Shown: positions 1 through 5,172 of the stretch, one piece after another
How positions within the stretch are numbered: the stretch's first letter is position 1
Layout: each line of letters starts with the position of its first letter
Source: Verrucomicrobiota bacterium
Lineage (GTDB): Bacteria > Verrucomicrobiota > Verrucomicrobiia > Opitutales > Coraliomargaritaceae
Length of the DNA: 10,450 bases
Direction: 5' to 3'
Assembly: GCA_027620575.1 (NCBI GenBank)
Contig: JAQCDT010000030.1
Span: forward strand, 1 to 10,450
Position numbers and translations under genes: made by a program
Notes under the pieces: model-generated
Database searches by the model: none
What the model was told of the DNA's origin: nothing
What the model saw: only the letters and a program-made list of their open reading frames with translations

Positions 1-3
1 TAA

Positions 4-88
4 GCAACCCAATCGGCCGCGGAGGGCATTTCGCCCAATTGCTTGACTTAACAAGGCGAATATAATGGATTTTACCGAAGGTTCGTTT
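4..88. repeat. 85-bp imperfect direct repeat, copy A
   Basis: This stretch aligns without gaps to 386-470 with about 68 of 85 identical bases (counted by eye), an offset of 382 bp. The best-kept core is GAGGGCATTTCG, flanked by AATCGGC and CCAATT, which can form an imperfect hairpin. Differences between copies are not concentrated at third codon positions in the frame I compared, so it looks non-coding. Copy A begins at the window edge, so more copies may lie upstream. Function unknown. Confidence 0.7.
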
Positions 89-385
89 CTCATTTCTTAG
101 AAACTCATCCTCCTTCACACCTTTAGAGAATTGGAGCTTATACTAACCTTCAAAGATGAAAAACTTTACCTTATTTGAACAATGACTTTAAAAGTGTTCT
201 ACCAACTTTACGGTACAATCCATCCTTTGTTGTAGGAATACCGGTCTTACGTGCAAAAGAAGTTCTCATGCCACTAATTCCCAAGAGTCTCTTCCATGAG
301 AATGAGACCCCCATTTTAGGCCCAAATCCAAATTTCATATTTCTTGTTTTAAATATCATTCTACACAGTAACCTTTCCGCGCTAT

Positions 386-470
386 GTAACCAAATCGGCT
401 GCAGAGGGCATTTCGGCCAATTCAATGAATTAACTAGGTGAATTTAATGAATTTTTCCAAAGGTTTGTTC
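386..470. repeat. 85-bp imperfect direct repeat, copy B
   Basis: Second copy of the repeat at 4-88, in the same orientation. The hairpin-prone core (AATCGGC ... GCCAATT) is retained. Beyond the 85 bp the sequences diverge abruptly. The 297 bp between the copies contain only overlapping weak ORFs on both strands, which I do not accept as genes. The element may be a dispersed intergenic repeat or a duplicated end of a mobile element. Confidence 0.7.
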
Positions 471-585
471 CGAGACTTATTTGGTTTTGATATTACCATA
501 ATCTATAATTTCTTGAAAATCCAAAATAAAATCGTTAATTTCGAATTTAATTAACTCTAATCGAATAATTTAAACGTAAAAACAC

Positions 586-774
586 ATGCCTACTTGCTAC
601 GAAAAAAAAATTGATTCTGGAAAACCTTGTTACGCACCTAAAGTGAGACATAAAAAATGTGGCCACATTGGTTGCAACTCAAAAGGTGACTGTCCAAGTT
701 CCTTAATGACTAAAATGGGGCGATGTAGGGGGTGTGACGGTGCTATTTATATCGGTGATACAGAGCGGATTTAG
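586..774 (+). CDS. Small cysteine-rich hypothetical protein, putative metal binder
   Basis: A 62-residue ORF starting at ATG 586, with no recognised family. It carries seven cysteines (C4, C15, C25, C30, C36, C47, C50) and histidines H22 and H27. These include a C25-x-H27-x2-C30 cluster and a C47-x2-C50 knuckle, a pattern typical of small zinc-binding proteins. It is basic in the first half and has no signal peptide or membrane segment, so it is probably cytosolic. It stands alone, with about 115 bp from repeat copy B to its start and about 190 bp to the convergent gene on its right. The ligand density in so short an ORF argues for a real gene, but the metal binding is inferred only from spacing and no partner is visible. 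Confidence 0.55.
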   Translation: MPTCYEKKIDSGKPCYAPKVRHKKCGHIGCNSKGDCPSSLMTKMGRCRGCDGAIYIGDTERI

Positions 775-967
775 AATCCACAAATAGTTTCCCTACCATG
801 CCTTTTTATTAGATATATTTCCTTTTATCAAATCAATGATATCCTAAGAATAATACATCTAGTTTTCCTAGTCAATACATGGTTTTGAGAATGTAGATGC
901 ACCTTGGACAAATACCAAAATAAGTAACAGTGATCCCACTATAACATAGATGAAACTATCTTATCTC

Positions 968-1372
968 TTATTCGATGATACCAATTGAATCTATCCCCTT
1001 TAATGAAAACAGCTCCATGTAGTGGTTATGGCGTTCGATATGGTATACTCTAGACTCATCATTATCCAAGAGATGATCCTCATCGTAGCCTTTAGCAATA
1101 CAATCGCGAGATGCTAGGTCAAAAGAGAAACTCACCAAAAACCCTTCCTCCATACAGTCCATAGTTTCTTCGATGATTTCATCGATGTCTAAATCAGGAG
1201 CTTTCTCGTATGATTCTGTGATCAGCTTCTCTGAGGAGGCAAAGATTTCATGGTCGTATTCTTCATCATCAGGCGCGTATGGGGCGTTGATGATGAACTG
1301 TCCACTTGCGACTAACTTAATTAGCATTTCATATTCCCGGGGGCTCAGGTTTAATTGATGAGTGTTTTCCAT
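968..1372 (-). CDS. Acidic hypothetical protein (134 aa)
   Basis: Minus-strand ORF from ATG at 1372 to TAA at 968. I do not recognise the family. The protein is strongly acidic, with dense Asp/Glu runs around residues 35-75 (for example DDEEYDHE and DIDEIIEE) and again near 95-105 (DEDHLLDNDE). There is no signal peptide, membrane span or repeat; the alternation of predicted helices and a few beta-prone stretches suggests a small soluble globular protein. It is monocistronic and convergent with the Cys-rich gene on its left. A shorter forward-strand ORF across the same DNA is only its shadow. High acidity is seen in some inhibitor or antitoxin-like proteins and DNA mimics, but nothing specific supports such a role here. 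Confidence 0.6.
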   Translation of the reverse strand: MENTHQLNLSPREYEMLIKLVASGQFIINAPYAPDDEEYDHEIFASSEKLITESYEKAPDLDIDEIIEETMDCMEEGFLVSFSFDLASRDCIAKGYDEDHLLDNDESRVYHIERHNHYMELFSLKGIDSIGIIE

Positions 1373-1566
1373 TTCTATTGTTTGTATTAATTATCAAGCG
1401 TCTCTAAAATAACACAAGCTTTTGTTACGCATATCTTTTAATTGTAATTCTTTCAAACAGGTAAATGATGCCATTCGTACGAGCCAATCTAGCTGGTTTA
1501 GCACATTCTCAGACATATAGGGTCAAAATATCGACAAATGCAGTTTTTAATGGTTATGACTTGTAA

Positions 1567-1620
1567 GGATTGATTCACTTGGTCGATTAAGAGCCTCGAC
1601 CGATCAAGCGGAATCAATCC
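1567..1620. repeat. 54-nt long imperfect hairpin
   Basis: Perfect 10-bp outer arms GGATTGATTC (1567-1576) and GAATCAATCC (1611-1620). The pairing continues inward through CTTG/CAAG and GGTCG/CGACC with small bulges, leaving a loop of roughly 10 nt. There is no T-tract immediately after it, so it is not a standard intrinsic terminator. It could be a structured RNA element, a recombination site or a cruciform. Confidence 0.6.
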
Positions 1621-1625
1621 CATTG

Positions 1626-1664
1626 CCCTGAATGACAGGCCTTTACAGGTGAAGTTGTTCAGGG
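1626..1664. repeat. Inverted repeat CCCTGAA ... TTCAGGG
   Basis: Seven-bp perfect arms CCCTGAA (1626-1632) and TTCAGGG (1658-1664) enclose 25 nt. A T-run (TTTTT at about 1667) follows within a few bases, so the element could act as a weak terminator for transcription coming from the left. It sits between two stronger hairpins and may be one part of a larger structure. Confidence 0.4.
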
Positions 1665-1707
1665 AGTTTTTGGCTCCGTGGGGAGGTGCTTAAGAGGCTT
1701 TTAAAAA

Positions 1708-1742
1708 CATTGCCAAAAGTGCCCCTTTTGGCAATGGGTTTT
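1708..1742. terminator. Terminator-like hairpin, possibly bidirectional
   Basis: Perfect 12-bp arms CATTGCCAAAAG (1708-1719) and CTTTTGGCAATG (1725-1736) with a 5-nt loop, preceded by AAAAA (1703-1707) and followed by GG and a T-run. The A-tract on the left and T-tract on the right make it a plausible intrinsic terminator in both directions. No gene ends close by on either strand, so it may instead belong to the heptamer array. Confidence 0.5.
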
Positions 1743-1815
1743 TAGTGAAGATCGAAAAATGCAAAATATTGAATATCAGATAATTGAAATGGAATTTTTC
1801 AAACCCATAACCCCT

Positions 1816-1862
1816 TTGGCAATGTGGCAATGTATATATATATACCATTGCCACATTGCCAA
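1816..1862. repeat. 17-bp perfect inverted repeat around a TA-rich loop
   Basis: Arms TTGGCAATGTGGCAATG (1816-1832) and CATTGCCACATTGCCAA (1846-1862) are perfect reverse complements. They are separated by a 13-nt alternating TA loop. Each arm is itself a tandem pair of the GGCAATG heptamer separated by one T. The site lies about 90 bp upstream of the gene at 1950 and resembles a paired binding site around an easily melted AT core. There is no T-tract, so a terminator is less likely. Confidence 0.65.
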
Positions 1863-1949
1863 GGGTGGGTTTCTGCCAGATTGCCGAGCTCACTAGAGCA
1901 CTTCCCATGCGGAGTTTATCGCAGCCTGTAATCTTAAAACGAAACAGAT

Positions 1950-2288
1950 ATGGTAAACTCTCTTGAATTGATCTTGGAAGAAATTTCCAAGGCAGAAGTA
2001 AAGCTTGGCAGGAATACCGGGCGTGTAACATTGGACCTCTTCGAATCCCAGATGGTGGTGGTCGATTTAAATTTCAATGGTTATACTAGGCTTTTGGACT
2101 ATGACCACCATTGCGATTCATTATTGCAGGGACTTAAGGAGCAAATTGATCGACGGCTTACTGAAGTATCTTCCAGAGAAGTCGTTGTTCAAGACATAGA
2201 CCTCTTGATGCATGAGGTTATTTCACAACAGAAACGGTACTTCCCGAAAAAGTCACCTGAGGATTGGTTCTTGAAGCTCCACCGGTGA
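1950..2288 (+). CDS. Hypothetical protein (112 aa), family not recognised
   Basis: ORF from ATG 1950 to TGA 2288. I do not recognise the product. Predicted secondary structure is a helix (residues 1-20), a beta-rich centre (about 24-50, including LDLFESQMVVVDLNFNGYTRLLDY), and two helices (about 52-95) followed by a basic tail. There is no membrane segment or signal peptide. It follows the heptamer and hairpin region and is followed after 10 nt by a short winged-helix-like ORF in another frame, so the two may be remains of one mobile-element operon. A long minus-strand ORF overlapping its first third is judged a shadow. It could be an accessory protein of an integrated element. Confidence 0.55.
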   Translation: MVNSLELILEEISKAEVKLGRNTGRVTLDLFESQMVVVDLNFNGYTRLLDYDHHCDSLLQGLKEQIDRRLTEVSSREVVVQDIDLLMHEVISQQKRYFPKKSPEDWFLKLHR

Positions 2289-2298
2289 AAAACGCTCC

Positions 2299-2451
2299 AT
2301 GTCCTCCAAAGAACTCACAGGACTGATCTCCAGCCACATGGAAATCCAGGATCGCAGGGCTCGGGACTACATCAAGCACATGCGCGAATACGGAATCATT
2401 GAAAAATCCAGCCAATTCACCGGGTTTTACACCCTCATTCGTGAAGACTAA
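2299..2451 (+). CDS. Short winged-helix-like ORF, possible C-terminal remnant
   Basis: A 50-codon frame from ATG 2299 to TAA 2449-2451. Its frame is open upstream only to a TGA at 2272-2274. The translation (SSKELTGLISSH ... RRARDYIKHMREYGIIEKS ... GFYTLI) reads like a winged helix: a helix, a recognition-type helix with RRARDYIKHM, then a beta wing ending in YTLI. I would expect such a segment at the C-terminus of a larger replication or primase-type protein of a mobile element. That link is a recollection of pattern, not a demonstrated match. The DNA is visibly richer in G+C than the ter genes. It may be a small free-standing DNA-binding protein or the truncated tail of a lost gene. Confidence 0.45.
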   Translation: MSSKELTGLISSHMEIQDRRARDYIKHMREYGIIEKSSQFTGFYTLIRED

Positions 2452-2463
2452 CTGAAAAATTGC

Positions 2464-2515
2464 CCGGCAACCCCACCATACGCCCTCTATTTCCAACCGG
2501 GTTGTCGGCCATTTT
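2464..2515 (+). terminator. Hairpin after the winged-helix ORF
   Basis: Arms CCGGCAACCC (2464-2473) and GGGTTGTCGG (2499-2508) pair with one G-T wobble across a 25-nt loop, followed by CCATTTTG. It begins 13 nt after the stop at 2451. The first arm also overlaps a TTGCC-C-GGCAA palindrome (2460-2470) that resembles the upstream heptamer. A plausible but weak terminator. Confidence 0.4.
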
Positions 2516-2546
2516 GAATGAAACCTTGCTAAAACAAGGGCTAAGG

Positions 2547-2577
2547 ATCCTCCATTTCGGGGGATTTTTGGTTTTTA
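2547..2577 (+). terminator. Terminator-like hairpin with T-runs
   Basis: Stem ATCCTCC (2547-2553) with GGGGGAT (2559-2565), one G-T pair and a 5-nt loop, followed directly by TTTTT, GG and TTTTT. This is the best intrinsic-terminator shape in the left third. It would insulate the XRE-hsdM operon from transcription entering from the left. Confidence 0.55.
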
Positions 2578-2680
2578 CTCGGGTGTAATTAGAACTTTTT
2601 AGGGTGCGATTCGGGTGATTTTCGGCATTACTCGAAGAAAATGAGACGTTTTTAGGGGGTGATTCGGTCGGTGGCATCAC
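2575..2680. repeat. Imperfect 53-bp tandem direct repeat (two units)
   Basis: Units 2575-2627 and 2628-2680 share the blocks TTACTCG, TTTTTAGGG and GATTCGG at a constant 53-bp offset. The segments between the blocks are poorly conserved, and overall identity by eye is about 60 percent. The regular spacing of three exact blocks suggests a decayed tandem duplication. Function unknown; it may be an end region of a mobile element. Confidence 0.5.
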
Positions 2681-2770
2681 ATTTTTAGGCTGATCTAAAA
2701 TTTAATGGTGCTTTTGACCTTATGTGTCTCGAAACTTTTATCCGTGTTTAGGTAATCTCGAAAACTATGG

Positions 2771-2789
2771 CTTAATTTGACCAATTAAG
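2771..2789. promoter_or_regulatory. Operator-like inverted repeat upstream of the XRE gene
   Basis: Perfect 7-bp arms CTTAATT (2771-2777) and AATTAAG (2783-2789) with a 5-nt spacer lie 25 bp before the XRE start. The left arm overlaps TTAATTTG, which matches the Bacteroidota -7 consensus TAnnTTTG at all but one fixed position. Two near-identical TCTCGAAA(A)C motifs lie upstream (about 2727 and 2756). The arrangement suits autorepression by the XRE protein, as known for controller proteins of R-M systems. Inference only. Confidence 0.4.
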
Positions 2790-2814
2790 TACATGTATTT
2801 TAATAGTCTGAGAT

Positions 2815-3093
2815 ATGCTTGGAAGTAAACTACGAGAACTTCGTGAACAAACTGGTTTGATGCAAAGACAAGTATCTGCTCATTTAGAGGTAGATACAGG
2901 CTTGGTCAGTAAAATGGAGAACGAACAAAAGCCAGTTAGTCGAGACCATTTACCACAGTTGGCTCATCTCTTCAATGTGTCTACGGAAGAATTAGAAGTA
3001 TTGTGGCTGGCAGACAGAATTGAAAGACTTGCCGAGAATGAGCCGTATTACAAACAAGCTATCTCTTTGCTATCAACGAAGATTCTAAAATGA
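2815..3093 (+). CDS. XRE-family helix-turn-helix regulator of the hsd locus
   Basis: A 92-residue protein starting at ATG 2815. Residues about 4-58 form a typical Cro/C1-type HTH: LGSKLRELREQTGLMQRQVSAHLEVDTGLVSKMENE covers the first helices and recognition helix, and LAHLFNVSTEELEVLWL closes the five-helix bundle. The C-terminal 30 residues are helical and could mediate dimerisation. Its stop overlaps the start of hsdM in an ATGA, so the two are translationally coupled. Such small XRE proteins commonly precede type I R-M operons in Bacteroidota and are thought to control their expression. The frame is intact, so it may still be expressed although the enzyme it would control is broken. The candidate operator is the palindrome at 2771-2789. 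Confidence 0.85.
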   Translation: MLGSKLRELREQTGLMQRQVSAHLEVDTGLVSKMENEQKPVSRDHLPQLAHLFNVSTEELEVLWLADRIERLAENEPYYKQAISLLSTKILK

Positions 3094-4037
3094 AAAAACT
3101 CACTCTTTCCCAACTAGAACAATACCTGTCTAAGGCCGCCTGGATTCTAAAAGGTCCCGTAGACGCCTCTGACTTTAAGGTCTACATATTCCCGTTACTA
3201 TTCTTCAAGCGCATTTCGGATGTATATGATGAAGAATACCAAAACGCACTACTAGAATCTGGCGGAGATGTGGAGTACGCGCAGCTTCCCGAGTTCCACA
3301 GATTTGTTCTGCCCGATGGCTGCCATTGGAATACGGTTCGCGAAACCACAACTAATGTAGGTCTTGCCATTGAGCAAGCTTTAAGAGGTATTGAGCAGGC
3401 CAATCAGGAATTTCTCTATGGCATTTTTGGTGATGCCCAGTGGAGCAATAAGAACAAGCTCTCAGATCGTCTTCTCACCGACCTTATTGAGCACTTTTCC
3501 CAATACAACCTTTCAAATAGTAACGTAGATGCCGATTTGCTCGGCCAAGCCTATGAGTATTTGATCAAGCACTTTGCGGATTTGACCAATAAGAAGGCGG
3601 GGGAGTTCTACACACCTCGGTCGGTTGTACATCTGTTAGGATTGATTTTGGACCCACACGAAGGTGAGACCATTTATGATCCCGCATGCGGTACTGGAGG
3701 GATGCTGCTAGAGTGTGTTGCTCACTTGAAGGAAAACAACGAAGACTACCGTACGCTCAAGTTGTATGGCCAGGAAAAGAACCTTACTTCAAGCTCCATT
3801 GCTCGAATGAACATGTTCTTACACGGGATTGAAGACTTTCAAATTGCCCGTGGTGATACTTTACGCAATCCAGCTTTTTTCGAAGGTGATCGGATTAAGT
3901 CCTTTGACTGTGTTATCGCCAATCCTCCCGAGCGGGAAGTGCAAAGCTCTTTGCGCAAAGTTCTATGGGCAAAGTATAAAATAAAGGACCAGGTGCTCTT
4001 TGATAGGGCTTATGCGTATATCAAGGAGTACTACTAA
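3090..4037 (+). pseudogene. hsdM: Truncated HsdM fused in frame to the HsdR C-terminus (deletion scar)
   Basis: The first 280 residues are a type I restriction-modification DNA adenine methyltransferase. An N-terminal HsdM helical domain (about 5-140) is followed by GEFYTPRSV (171-179), the SAM-binding motif DPACGTGGM (197-205), and the catalytic NPP (278-280) that normally reads NPP[FY]. Immediately after NPP, at nt 3930, the sequence stops resembling HsdM. Residues 281-315 (EREVQSSLRKVL ... DQVLFDRAYAYIKEYY) look like the last residues of HsdR, the motor-nuclease subunit. HsdM proteins are usually about 500 residues or longer. The simplest reading is one in-frame deletion that removed the end of hsdM, all of hsdS and almost all of hsdR. 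The aromatic residue after NPP and the target-recognition partner are lost, so methylation is unlikely. The locus follows its XRE regulator with a 4-nt overlap. Confidence 0.85.
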
Positions 4038-4055
4038 AAAACATAATTGAATGAA

Positions 4056-5096
4056 ATGAATGATATTTATGTAGTTCGAAACGGGGCCAAATTTGGACCA
4101 TATACAGTTGAGAATATTAAAACCTATGTTGAGTCAGGTCAAATTCTAGTATTCGATGCTATTGAGATAAACGGCATCCACTCTACAGTAAGACAGTTGC
4201 TTAAGGATAATCGTGTTAAAATAAAAATACCAACAAAGGGAAACATGTTACAGCAAATCAAATCGATTTTCACAGTGCTTATTTTCCCAAATTGGAGCAC
4301 CATAAAAAATGAACTTTTTAAAAATAAGACTTTCCTTCTTTTAGCTATTATTGGTCTTTCTCCTGCTATAATTATTTCCTTCTTTTCTCTTATTTCAAAT
4401 ATTTTTACATTTTACATTATTGCGATTTACTTTTCATTTGTTTGGGCTATTTTTTACTATTTTCTTTTTAAAACTAATCAAGTCAATAATAAGCTCGTAA
4501 TCGCTTTATTTTTTGCTGCGCAATTGGCTACTTTTTTTATTCCAAGTATTCAGCAATTTCCTCCATTTGAACAAATTTACGCTCTTACGAAATCGGATTC
4601 AATTTTTTCAAGAATGATTGGATTCACATTTGGAGTTGGGCTTGTTGAAGAGGTCACTAAAGCACTCCCACTTTTGATCATTTTACGAAAGGCAAAAGAA
4701 CCATTAATACCTCAAACCCTTGTATACTACGGTTTAATATCTGGTTTAGGTTTTGGTACGGTTGAAGGGGTACACTACCAAACTAGTGTAAATACTCAAT
4801 TCGATTATAGTGCTGCTTTCTTTTTAAATATAGCGCGATTAACATCTTTACCTTTCTTACATTCAATATGGTCGGCGATCGCTGCCTACTTTTTATCTTT
4901 TAGGTATCTCTATCCTAAATTCCGTTCGGGATTGTTGTTCGTTGCAGTAAGCATTCCAGCTATTTTACACGGACTATATGACACCTTCGGCTGGTCGATA
5001 ATAGGTTTTGGTGTGATGATAATATCAGTTTTACTTTTAATGAATTACCTAAATAAAGCCAATCAGTTTAGATCGAATCTAATTAATCTCAAGTAA
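4056..5096 (+). CDS. PrsW-family intramembrane protease with N-terminal GYF_2-like domain
   Basis: I start this 346-residue protein at ATG 4056; the frame is also open from a TTG at 4047, adding three residues. Residues 3-50 (IYVVRNGAKFGPYTVENIKTY ...) match a GYF_2-like domain, which in Bacteroidota often precedes membrane domains and binds peptides or proteins. Hydrophobic segments follow from about residue 93 onward, eight or so in all. The PrsW-type motifs are all present: E198-E199-x2-K202, E237 in FGTVEG, H269 in LPFLHS, and H305-x3-D309 in LHGLYD. In Bacillus, PrsW cleaves an anti-sigma factor; the substrate here is unknown. It begins 18 nt after the hsd remnant and lies 76 nt before the antiporter gene on the same strand, so it may be a sensor or regulator for the ter operon, or simply a neighbour. 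Confidence 0.85.
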   Translation: MNDIYVVRNGAKFGPYTVENIKTYVESGQILVFDAIEINGIHSTVRQLLKDNRVKIKIPTKGNMLQQIKSIFTVLIFPNWSTIKNELFKNKTFLLLAIIGLSPAIIISFFSLISNIFTFYIIAIYFSFVWAIFYYFLFKTNQVNNKLVIALFFAAQLATFFIPSIQQFPPFEQIYALTKSDSIFSRMIGFTFGVGLVEEVTKALPLLIILRKAKEPLIPQTLVYYGLISGLGFGTVEGVHYQTSVNTQFDYSAAFFLNIARLTSLPFLHSIWSAIAAYFLSFRYLYPKFRSGLLFVAVSIPAILHGLYDTFGWSIIGFGVMIISVLLLMNYLNKANQFRSNLINLK

Positions 5097-5114
5097 ATAA
5101 TTTTCCCTATTAAG

Positions 5115-5143
5115 ATTGAATTCGAAAAAACTACTTATATTCG
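5115..5143 (+). promoter_or_regulatory. Candidate Bacteroidota-type promoter of the ter operon
   Basis: ATTG (5115-5118) and TATATTCG (5136-5143) are separated by 17 nt, close to the Bacteroidota arrangement of TTTG near -33 and TAnnTTTG near -7. The gap between prsW and the antiporter gene is the largest inside the right-hand block, which fits a promoter here. No terminator for prsW is visible, so read-through is also possible. Confidence 0.4.
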
Positions 5144-5145
5144 TG

Positions 5146-5158
5146 AGTCTTAAAGACT
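5146..5158. promoter_or_regulatory. Palindrome AGTCTT-A-AAGACT just before the antiporter gene
   Basis: A perfect 6-bp inverted repeat with one central base, lying just downstream of the candidate -7 element and 14 bp before the ATG at 5173. Its position near the expected transcription start suits an operator or a short 5-prime-UTR hairpin. No regulator for it is identified in the window. Confidence 0.35.
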
Positions 5159-5172
5159 AACCACAATTGTAT

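Larger units (their letters stand above)
1373..1949. other. Gene-poor structured region with GGCAATG heptamers
   Basis: These 577 bp hold no convincing gene. The right half contains at least four hairpins (1567-1620, 1626-1664, 1708-1736, 1816-1862). The heptamer CATTGCC occurs at 1621, 1708, 1846 and 1854, and its complement GGCAATG at 1730, 1818 and 1826. Some copies are the two arms of the same hairpins, so they are not independent, but seven in 240 bp is far above chance. Possible readings are protein-binding sites or an origin-like region of a mobile element, or transcription terminators. A weak 69-codon frame from ATG 1759 runs through the hairpins and is probably spurious. Confidence 0.6.
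2452..2814. other. Intergenic region with terminators, tandem repeat and operator-like site
   Basis: No gene is supported in these 363 bp. From left to right it holds a hairpin after the winged-helix ORF (2464-2508), a short stem-loop CCTTG/CAAGG (2524-2539), a terminator-like hairpin (2547-2577), two imperfect 53-bp tandem units (2575-2680), and the candidate control region of the XRE-hsdM operon (about 2727-2789). Minus-strand ORFs across it show no family features. Confidence 0.55.

Noticed and set aside
30..60. Integron attC-like string TTAACAAGGCG in repeat copy A
   Set aside because: The matching GTTA-type partner core and the paired attC layout are absent, copy B does not keep it (TTAACTAGGTG), and no integrase is visible.
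171..441. Overlapping ORFs of 84-88 codons on both strands between the direct repeats
   Set aside because: The forward one needs a TTG start. Both run into repeat copy B, changes between the repeat copies are not third-position biased, and neither has family features.
1..2000. Possible CRISPR array from the repeats on the left
   Set aside because: There are only two 85-bp repeats 382 bp apart, and the heptamers are too short and irregularly spaced; no cas gene is present.
1690..2031. Minus-strand 113-codon ORF
   Set aside because: It is threaded through the inverted repeats and overlaps the start of the gene at 1950; composition reflects the hairpins, not a protein.
2218..2680. Two overlapping minus-strand ORFs (92 and 81 codons)
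   Set aside because: They cross terminators, tandem repeats and the winged-helix frame, and read as low-complexity shadow sequence.
3090..4037. A functional type I methyltransferase
   Set aside because: The protein ends within a few residues of the catalytic motif, lacks its C-terminal domain and has no HsdS partner in the window.
4047..4055. TTG start for the PrsW protein
   Set aside because: An ATG three codons later gives the normal beginning of the GYF_2-like domain, so the upstream TTG is not needed.
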